A stretch of 64,000 nucleotides of DNA from a bacterium (GTDB lineage Bacteria > JACRDZ01 > JAQUKH01), in contig JAQUKH010000007.1 of assembly GCA_028719205.1 (NCBI GenBank), positions 1-64,000 of the forward strand. Direction: 5' to 3'. Numbering within the stretch: the first letter of the stretch is position 1; the number at the start of each line of letters is the position of its first letter. Shown here piece after piece: positions 1 through 7,600 of the stretch. The position numbers and the translations under genes are program-made. Under the pieces are notes generated by a model. It worked only from the letters and a program-made list of their open reading frames with translations. It made no database searches and was not told where the DNA came from.

Positions 1-322
1 GAATGTAATAAACGTCACATCCTCCAATAGTTAACTCCTTAGCGATCTCTTCTTTTAATTCTTTTGAAACTCGCTCATCAGAATCTAATGACAAGATCCA
101 TTTATTCCTGCTTTTTGATATAGCAATATTTTTCTGTGCTAGCCACCCTGGCCAGGGATTAATAAAGATCTTGTGAGTATATTCGCTTCAAATAGCCAAT
201 TTTTTATCCGTACTCTCGCCATCAACAATTATAATTTCATCCGCCCATTTCGCGCTCTCCAGCGCGCCGCGTATCTTTTTTTCTTCATTAGTGCATATTA
301 TTGTTACAGTAACTTTTTCCAT
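1..322 (-). pseudogene. Glycosyltransferase family 2 (WaaE-like), 3' end beyond window, interrupted by an in-frame TGA
   Basis: Reading from an ATG at 322, the frame gives a typical GT2 N-terminus: a VTVTIICTNEE strand, then ADEIIIVDGESTDK with the nucleotide-binding DG. After about 44 codons a TGA occurs at 190-188. The same frame then continues with SEYTHKIF, PGWLAQKNIAISK and ILSLDSDERVSKELKEEI (the DSDE metal-binding motif) to the window edge. The alignment around the TGA keeps the family's spacing, so this looks like a single nonsense substitution or a base-call error, not a frameshift. Such enzymes add sugars to lipopolysaccharide core or similar glycans. The start overlaps the end of the next glycosyltransferase by 19 bases, so the two are translationally coupled. 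Confidence 0.7.
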
Positions 323-1452
323 TTTTCCTCTAATGCCTCAAAATACGCATCTTCCGTATTTTTTGTTAAAGTATCGATAGAGTATTTGTCCATTACTTTT
401 GAATACGCGCCCAGTCCGATTTTTTTTATCAGTTCAGGATTCAGTACTAAATTTTTAACATGTTCAGAAAGCGTCTCACTGTCTTTAGGATCATATAGCA
501 GGCCTGTTTCACCATCAGTTATCATCTCCGGTATTGAACCTACCCTGGACGCGATCACCGGCTTGCCGCATGCCATCATTTCCAAACATACTCTGCTGAT
601 AGCCTCAGAACCGATTGACGCAATTACCCCTATATCAAAACCTGCAGCGGCTTCAGGAATATTTTTATAAAAACCCGAAAAAATAACCTTATCCTGCAGC
701 CCAAAAGAGCCGGCAATATTTTTCAATTCATTTAATTTAATATTTTCTTCCTGGCCGACAACCGCGTACTTCACATCAGGTAAAATATCTTTCAAACGGC
801 TCGCGGCTTCCAGAAAATAATAATGTCCTTTAACGGGATCCAGCCGCCCGATAATCCCCACTAAATATTCATCTTTTTTTATGCCATAATTTATCCTGAA
901 TTTTTCTCCCGAAACACGCGGATTAAATATATCAGTGTCAACGGCCGGAGGAATAACTTTTATTTTCCCGGCAATATCAAAACCATTAAAATGATCTTCT
1001 TTTGCCATTCTTGACGCAACAATTATCCTGTCAGTAAACGACCTGTATAAATACCGGTTCAAAAAATTATTTTTTGTTACTCTTTGATCCCCTCTGGTCC
1101 GGATCAGTACAGCCCTGTTACCTGTTAATTTATTTGAAATAAAACCTAAAGATTGCCCTTCCGCGCGATGAGTATTTATTACATCTATGTTTTCCTTTTT
1201 TAAAATATCATTTATTTGCCTGATCGAATTACAAATATTGAACGGGGAAAGGCTATTAATATTATTTAATATTTCATACTTAATGCTGTGTTTTTTCGCG
1301 CCATCTTCCACCACGGTGCCTTTTAAACCGGCAATAACAACATTATGCCCGTTTCTTTTTAATCCTCTGCTTAAGTTCAGCCCATATTCTGTTATACCGC
1401 TCGTCCACGGCTCATTAATTATCTGTAGTATATTTAATTTTTTATTTATCAT
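304..1452 (-). CDS. Glycosyltransferase family 4 (GT-B fold)
   Basis: This 382-residue cytoplasmic glycosyltransferase has an N-terminal half with an acceptor-side loop (EPWTSGITEYGLNLSRGL) and a C-terminal donor half with GIIGRLDPVKGH. The EX7E motif lies in SEAISRVCLEMMACGKPVIA around residue 285, followed by GSIPEMITDGETGLLYDPKD. This is the usual GT4 layout for transfer from a nucleotide sugar with retention of configuration. It probably acts on lipopolysaccharide or exopolysaccharide together with the overlapping GT2 downstream. The start at 1452 fits the first hydrophobic strand; there is no strong Shine-Dalgarno. The acceptor cannot be named. Confidence 0.9.
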   Translation of the reverse strand: MINKKLNILQIINEPWTSGITEYGLNLSRGLKRNGHNVVIAGLKGTVVEDGAKKHSIKYEILNNINSLSPFNICNSIRQINDILKKENIDVINTHRAEGQSLGFISNKLTGNRAVLIRTRGDQRVTKNNFLNRYLYRSFTDRIIVASRMAKEDHFNGFDIAGKIKVIPPAVDTDIFNPRVSGEKFRINYGIKKDEYLVGIIGRLDPVKGHYYFLEAASRLKDILPDVKYAVVGQEENIKLNELKNIAGSFGLQDKVIFSGFYKNIPEAAAGFDIGVIASIGSEAISRVCLEMMACGKPVIASRVGSIPEMITDGETGLLYDPKDSETLSEHVKNLVLNPELIKKIGLGAYSKVMDKYSIDTLTKNTEDAYFEALEEKWKKLL

Positions 1453-1528
1453 AAATAATTTAGTAAAACACTGAATTATAACATAAAAATAATTGATAAA
1501 TTATACTAATATTTTATTTATTAACAAA

Positions 1529-1557
1529 TTGCAAATCATTTAAAAATATATTATAAT
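1529..1557 (+). promoter_or_regulatory. Sigma70-type promoter for the radical SAM gene
   Basis: TTGCAA (1529-1534) and TATAAT (1552-1557) are 17 bases apart, 36 bases before the ATG at 1593. An AAAGGA ribosome binding site lies just upstream of that ATG. The divergent glycosyltransferase operon starts on the other side of this AT-rich gap. Confidence 0.5.
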
Positions 1558-1592
1558 AATACGCTTATATTAAATAACTAAAGGAAAATTAG

Positions 1593-3368
1593 ATGAAGGA
1601 AGTTGATTTATTACTTTTGCACGCTCCAAGCGTGTATGATTTCAGGAAATATTCTCTTTTGTTCGGACCGATAAGCGATGTTATTCCTTCCACTCCGATA
1701 TTTGAGATGTACCCTATAGGCATGACTCGTATCGCCGCGTTTCTGGATTCCAACGGTTATCATGTCCGCATTAAAAATATAGCCTTGAAAATGCTTTTAA
1801 ATCCTAAATATGATCCTGAAGTCTTTATTAAAAATATAAAAGTAAAATATCTTTTTGGAATTGACCTGCATTGGCTTCCTCATGCTCATGGAAGTTTGGA
1901 ATTGGCTAAAATTGTAAAAAAATATCATCCTGATAAACCTATTATATTCGGGGGATTGTCTTCTTCCTATTTTCACAAAGAATTGATCCAATATCCTCAG
2001 GTAGATTTTGTCATGCGCGGCGACTCAACTGAGATTCCTGTATTAATGCTGATGAATGCTTTAAAGACCGGCGGGGATCTTTCAAAAATACCAAATCTTA
2101 CCTGGAAAAAGGACGGAAAAGTAACAGTAAACGAAATGACACATATCCCCGCGGTACTTCAGGACATGTCGGCGAATTATAAATACATCATAAAATCCGT
2201 AATAAAATACCGTGACCTTTCAGGGCATATGCCGTTCCATTATTGGATATCTTACCCGATCACCGCTATCATGACCGCGCACGGCTGCAAATATAATTGC
2301 CTTACCTGCGGAGGTTCAGCCGACGCTTTTGAAAAAGTTTGCAACCGGAAAGAACCTGTATATTTTTCACCGGAATCCGTTTTAACCACAATAAAAAACG
2401 CGGACCGGATCATTAAAGGCCCTATTTTTATTATTGGAGATCCATTCCAGCCGAGCGCAGAATACGCGTGGGAACTGCTTCGCCTTTTAAAAAATGCCAA
2501 AATAAAAAATCAGCTGCTTCTTGAATTCTTTGTCCCGCCGCCAAGGGAATATCTTAAAGCGGCTAAAGAAGCGGTTCCAACGGTAAGCGTAGAAATTTCG
2601 CCCGACTCGCACGATGAAAATATCAGACAAACTTACGGGCGGCCATATACCAATGCTGAATTAGAACGAATGATCGATGATTGCGTTGAGTTCAATTATC
2701 ATAAAATTGATATCTTTTTTACTATCGCCCTGCCGATGCAGACAATGAAATCCGTTGATGAAACCATTGACTATTGCGAATACCTGATGGACAAATATAA
2801 AGTACACGCGGATAAAGTTTTTCTGTATATTTCACCGCTTGTGCCTTTTATTGATCCCGGGAGTCCCGCGTTCGAAGAACCGGAAAAACATGGTTACCGT
2901 GTTTTCAGAAAAACGCTTGAAGAACACCGGACCGCCTTATTAAATCCAAGCTGGAAAGATATGATGAGCTTTGAAACAATATGGATGACACGCGATCAAA
3001 TTGTGGAAAGCACCTATCGCGCCGCGGAAAGGCTTAATCAAATAAAACTTAAATATAAGCAGATCACTGAAAAAAGGGCCAGGGAAATTGATCTATCCAT
3101 CAAAAAATCCATTGAAATTATAGCTAAGATCGACCAGATAAAAATATTAAAAGATCCCGCTCAGGTTCAAGAGGAACTTCTGAAAATAAAACCACTGATA
3201 GACAGGCTTAACCGTGACATACTTTGCGATAAAAGGGAACTCGACCGGCCGTTATTTTTCAGAGGGGTAAAAGTCCCAAGGCCTTTGCAGAATTTTTTTG
3301 GCGATATCCATATATTTTTCAGCAGGATAAATCATATTTTTAAGCTCCTGAATTTCCGGATAAAGTAG
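1593..3368 (+). CDS. B12-binding domain / radical SAM protein
   Basis: The protein has 591 residues. The N-terminal 200 residues look like a cobalamin-binding-type Rossmann domain (LLLHAPS, GMTRIAAFLDSNGYHVRI, IIFGGLSSSYF). The radical SAM core follows with HGCKYNCLTCGG, giving the CX3CX2C cluster ligands C232, C236 and C239, then SVEISPDSHDENIRQTYGR and IALPMQTMKSVDETIDYC. The C-terminal 130 residues are a charged helical tail. The arrangement resembles the archaeal/bacterial Ta0216-like family (TIGR04190), whose substrate is unknown. It stands alone between a divergent glycosyltransferase operon and a convergent yacP-yacG pair. The classical DXXGH cobalamin motif is not obvious, so B12 binding is inferred from the fold pattern. 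Confidence 0.85.
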   Translation: MKEVDLLLLHAPSVYDFRKYSLLFGPISDVIPSTPIFEMYPIGMTRIAAFLDSNGYHVRIKNIALKMLLNPKYDPEVFIKNIKVKYLFGIDLHWLPHAHGSLELAKIVKKYHPDKPIIFGGLSSSYFHKELIQYPQVDFVMRGDSTEIPVLMLMNALKTGGDLSKIPNLTWKKDGKVTVNEMTHIPAVLQDMSANYKYIIKSVIKYRDLSGHMPFHYWISYPITAIMTAHGCKYNCLTCGGSADAFEKVCNRKEPVYFSPESVLTTIKNADRIIKGPIFIIGDPFQPSAEYAWELLRLLKNAKIKNQLLLEFFVPPPREYLKAAKEAVPTVSVEISPDSHDENIRQTYGRPYTNAELERMIDDCVEFNYHKIDIFFTIALPMQTMKSVDETIDYCEYLMDKYKVHADKVFLYISPLVPFIDPGSPAFEEPEKHGYRVFRKTLEEHRTALLNPSWKDMMSFETIWMTRDQIVESTYRAAERLNQIKLKYKQITEKRAREIDLSIKKSIEIIAKIDQIKILKDPAQVQEELLKIKPLIDRLNRDILCDKRELDRPLFFRGVKVPRPLQNFFGDIHIFFSRINHIFKLLNFRIK

Positions 3369-3378
3369 TAAACTTGAA

Positions 3379-3573
3379 TTAGGAAAGATCTTCTTCTTCA
3401 TCTTCCTCGTCTTCTACTTTTAACGGGCTGCTGATCTTGTACTTGCCGGTTAACCAGTGGTAAAGGTCTGTATCTTTGCATCTCGGGCTGCAAAAAGGAA
3501 AATAATTATTCCCTTCTTTTATTATTGCCGCCTTACAAACGGGGCAAATTAAACGATTTACTTTTTTATCCAT
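3379..3573 (-). CDS. yacG: YacG-family zinc-binding protein (DNA gyrase inhibitor family)
   Basis: This 64-residue zinc finger protein has C10, C13, C28 and C32 in CPVC and FCSPRCK, followed by the family signature DLYHWLTGKYKI. The C-terminus is a run of acidic residues. In Escherichia coli, YacG binds GyrB and inhibits gyrase. Here the assignment rests on the four cysteines and the DL..W motif. Its start overlaps the end of the NYN nuclease gene by 16 bases, so the two genes are co-translated. Confidence 0.88.
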   Translation of the reverse strand: MDKKVNRLICPVCKAAIIKEGNNYFPFCSPRCKDTDLYHWLTGKYKISSPLKVEDEEDEEEDLS

Positions 3574-4031
3574 AATTTTTTAAGTTCATTTGTAATATCA
3601 GAATATCTCTCATCGTACTCATTCAGTTTTTCATTGACGGCTTTCCCCTGTTTTCTTTTTGCCCTGGCAAAAAATTCAGCATTACTTTTCACTTCCGCTC
3701 CCAATCCCCGGGTATAATACCTGATCTCATTATCATCGCTTACAACAACCATTTTACGCGGATTCTTCGCTTTTTCAACCATCCGTTTTATTTTATTATC
3801 TGCCGTCTCATCCTGAGTAAAGATCACGCCTTTTTCCGAATTTTCAAACGGGAAAAAAGAATCTTTCTTCCCGTCAAATACGACCGTAAGGAGGTTACCG
3901 CCGCTTCCGGCCAATTTATGCTTATTTATTAAAGCGACCAGCCTCTCTCTCCCTGCCTGAAGGTTATTATCTTCGCAGAGCGAAAGTTTATGCATCGCGT
4001 TATATCCGTCTATTATAAAATGTTTTGACAT
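3558..4031 (-). CDS. yacP: YacP-like NYN domain ribonuclease
   Basis: The protein has 157 residues and a PIN-like NYN fold. It opens with FIIDGYNAMH, then has VVFDGKKDS, DETADNKIKRMV and VVVSDDNEI. These acidic positions match the metal-binding site of YacP/Rae1-type nucleases, which cut mRNA, often in association with ribosomes. The C-terminal RAKRKQGK stretch is basic, as expected for RNA contact. It is the first gene of a two-gene unit with yacG. The activity is inferred from the family. Confidence 0.85.
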   Translation of the reverse strand: MSKHFIIDGYNAMHKLSLCEDNNLQAGRERLVALINKHKLAGSGGNLLTVVFDGKKDSFFPFENSEKGVIFTQDETADNKIKRMVEKAKNPRKMVVVSDDNEIRYYTRGLGAEVKSNAEFFARAKRKQGKAVNEKLNEYDERYSDITNELKKLWIKK

Positions 4032-4128
4032 GATGATACAATAACTTAATTTATATCATTTTGTCAAGAGTTTTAGCTGGATAACAGATCTTATTCTGCT
4101 GGTATTGTTCATTTTACGGCATAAAATA

Positions 4129-4164
4129 AAAAGGGATTGGTTTATATAAAAACCAATCCCTTTT
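4129..4164 (-). terminator. Rho-independent terminator
   Basis: Two 15-base arms (4129-4143 and 4150-4164) pair around AAAGGGATTGG/CCAATCCC and are followed on the minus strand by a T-run. It lies 13 bases past the stop of the small secreted protein gene ending at 4177. It therefore closes the transcript that includes the giant surface protein. Confidence 0.85.
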
Positions 4165-4176
4165 CTGCACCTTATT

Positions 4177-4590
4177 TTATTTAATTAAAGCGTTAATATC
4201 AGATTCCAGTTGTTTTAGAACATTATAAAGTACTGATGCATCTTCACAATTTATTACCCAATCTTCATTATCAGGATTGCCGTTTTTTATGCAACCGTCA
4301 GTTTTAGAAACCAATTTGTTCACTGTATTTATGGCATCCTGATAAAGAGAGTTTTTACTGCTGATCTCCGTTTCATCCACCGCGATAGCCAAAGTTGAGA
4401 TCACGCCTTCAATATCATCCAGGCAAGCTGTCTTTAACTGGATGTCTCCGTTCTTAAACGATGTCTCAGATATACTCTGCACCGCATTTTTCGCGTTAGC
4501 GACAGATTCACTCGTTCCCGCAAACACTTTACATGTTACTGAAAAAATCAACACGGTAATAAACATTACTATATTTTTCTTACTATACAT
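4177..4590 (-). CDS. Small secreted protein, free-standing copy of the neighbouring protein's C-terminal domain
   Basis: The 137-residue protein begins with a signal peptide (NIVMFITVLIFSVTCKVFA, cleavage near residue 24). The rest is predicted helical. It carries SETSFKNG, then DGCIKNG...NEDWVINCEDASVLYNVLKQL. The C-terminal 115 residues of the giant protein just upstream have the same order: SLGDSAFKNNAANRK, SKMDGCG, NNDWIGDCGAQYQLNLL. Two cysteines and the DWI pair are kept. I know this helical C-terminal module from other large secreted repeat proteins, but not its function. The gene starts 17 bases after the giant gene stops and ends at a terminator, so the two are cotranscribed. An accessory or anchoring partner is an inference. 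Confidence 0.8.
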   Translation of the reverse strand: MYSKKNIVMFITVLIFSVTCKVFAGTSESVANAKNAVQSISETSFKNGDIQLKTACLDDIEGVISTLAIAVDETEISSKNSLYQDAINTVNKLVSKTDGCIKNGNPDNEDWVINCEDASVLYNVLKQLESDINALIK

Positions 4591-4606
4591 TTTTTCCTCC
4601 CGTTAT

Positions 4607-7600
4607 TTAAGACCGTTTAAGATCATTTAAAACACCTAAAATCTTATTTATTAATAAATTTAATTGATACTGGGCTCCGCAATCACCAATCCAGTCATTA
4701 TTATCCGCGCTTGAACCACACCCATCCATTTTTGATTGAATATCATTTTTTAATTTAGAAATAGCCTCACCGAGAAGGTTATTTTTTGAAACAGGATCAG
4801 TGCTTGCCCTCCCCGCGCCTATAATATTAGTCAACGCGTCAATTTTATTTGACAGCGCGTTCTTACGGTTGGCGGCATTATTTTTAAACGCAGAATCACC
4901 CAGCGAATCGATCATTGTCTTAAGGTTATTCAGATCATTTTCTATTGTTGTAACAGCAACGATCGTAACAATCAGTGAATCGGACGCGCTGTTTCCCGCT
5001 TTATCAACAGCAGTTACAGTAACAGTATTATACCCGGTATGGTATGAAGAAGGCGCATCGTTTGAGCTTTTTTCTATACCCGACATAGTATCTTGAACAT
5101 CAGGCACCGGTAGTACAACTGTTTCACCTTCATTAAATGTAACATCATTTCCAGCATTCACAACCGGCACTGTCTTATCTATATTTAGCGTTACAGATAT
5201 TTCTGCGCTGTTACCTGCCAGATCAACCGCTGTCCCGGCCACAACCTGGTTCGCGCCTTCAGTAACCGCTGTTACAGGCGAAGTCAGAGTTCCGATCCCG
5301 GACAAATTATCCGCGCCATTAAACGTTACTGTGACATCACTGTTGTTCCATCCGCTCGCGTTTGGATCTTCAGACCGCCCTGCTGTTATCGTTGGCGCTG
5401 TCTTATCAATTTTAATTACAATAGGTTCATGGCTATTTGAACCTTCGGGATTTCCTGCATTATCTACCGCCCAATAAGCCAAAGTACTTACACCTTCAGA
5501 AGAAATAGTGATCTGCGCACTATTTCCTGATACTGTTTCCTCCATTGGTTGTATACCTGAAACGCTGTAATGAATTTCTTTTACGCCTGTACCGCCATCA
5601 TTATCAACTGCATTTAATGTAACAGTTACATCATTTTTGTTCCATCCGTTTTCGTTCGGGCCTTCTGAAAGATTTGCTGTTGTTACCGGAGGAATATTAT
5701 CTAACGGTATCATGGATACAACACCATTTGTCCTTGTTTCTTCGGGAACGCTCGGAAAATAAACTGTAGCAAAATTAATTATCTCTGTCCCCCCCGGAGA
5801 ATCGGCTTTAACCTTTACGCTGATATTAGCATAACCGCCTTTATGAGGTCCAACTTCACCAACAAACCATGTAATAGTTCGAGTAGAGGAGTTGTATATT
5901 CCTGCAGGCGCAATCTCTGTATTTGTATCTACATCCATTACAGGCCCAATCTCTAATGTAGAATCATCCAGATCTTCATCTAACACATCAGTAAAATAGA
6001 CTCCAAAAGCAATTCCCTCACCCACATTTTCAAATTGGACTTTGTAATTTAATGTTTGCCCAGCTGAAACATTACCCTCGGGCCCATATTTTATATTAGG
6101 ATCGCGGGCAAAGCCATTGTTTAGCGAAGTAGTATCCTGGCCAATAATTGTGAATGGATCGTCTTGTAAAAAAATAGACGCTTTTGCACTTATAACGGGC
6201 TTCTTCACGCCGTATATGATTGCTCCATCAACATAAAGATAACCGTTTGACCTAGCGGAAATATACGGTAAAACCCAGCTTACAGTATGACTATCGGCAT
6301 CATAACTCCCGCCCGAAGATGCTGATTGAAATACTTCTGCGGTATCAAATGTGAAGCTTACTGCTACACTATCTGCGGATACAAAACCATCATTTCTATA
6401 TTCGATCCAATAAGAAACAAGTTGACCCGGGCTTGCATTTACCGGCCCCCAGACATTGACCTTTAAATTATGAGCCATCGCCAGGTCAACACTTTCCAGT
6501 GTCAGGTTCAGAGTTCTCGGGGATTGGGTTTCATCCAAAATAGCAGTAGCAATTCCAGAGATCGGGCCGACAAAAATACCCTTCATAAAATCTTTATTCT
6601 CAGAGGCAGGTTTATTGTAAGCCCATCCATACCCTGCCCCTGATCCAGAATTATAGGAGACAATCGTGAATCCCTCTTTATAATAAGGATTACTTTCATC
6701 TGTTACTCTGACCCGGGTCAAAACAGTATTTAAAATACCTGAATAATCGCCGTATACATTACCTTCGATATTAGTTTGTAACAAGCCAAGCTGAACTTCG
6801 GTAAACACTGATGAACTATTGTAAGTAACAATCCCATTAAGATTAACATTTATTGAAACAGCAATACCATCCAGACGGTTAATTTTCCAGACAGCTTCAT
6901 ATTTATTATAAATGCCGCTTCCTGGAGACAACTCAGTCAAATAACCCTCAACTGCGGCTGATACTCTGCCGGTTATTGTGCCTTTCATGTATATTTTATT
7001 TTCCGATAACTTATCAAATATCATGCCCTGCCATTCTCCTGAATACGGGTTACCTTCAACTAAAGCTTCGAATTTCCCTTTTGAAAAGCCTTTGCCGGCA
7101 AAAGAACCGGTAGTTATTTTTATTATTTCAAATTCAGTGAAATTAAGCGAACCTGTCACTCCACCGGTTACTGCAACATTATTAAGACATGCTTTTTTAA
7201 CAGACAGATGCGAAAATATTGTGGTATCTGTAAAATATTTCTCTTCGCCGGGCGGCGCGGAGGCTTCAGTAACACTTACAAAAGCACCTGCCTCCTGAAT
7301 TGCACCGTCATTATCAGTTACTCTTACTTTTACATTGAACACACCGGAAGTATCATAGATTTTATCTATAGTGTTTCCATAGGAACCCATTTCATAATTT
7401 CCATCACCATTTAGATCCCATTCATAGTTTGCAATATAACCATCAGGGTCAGTTGCTTCAGCTGTGAAATACACATATAAAGGTACATTCCCTGTGTCTG
7501 GATTTACATTTAAACTGACGCCGGGAGGTGTATTTATGATATTAATAACCGTAGTATCACTTGCTGACGCTCCAATATTATCTGTTACTTTGACTTTGAC

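Noticed and set aside
1-322. TGA recoding as an amino acid (alternative genetic code)
   Set aside because: TGA ends nrdJ, murE, recO, the RDD gene and others with correctly placed next starts, so it is used as stop.
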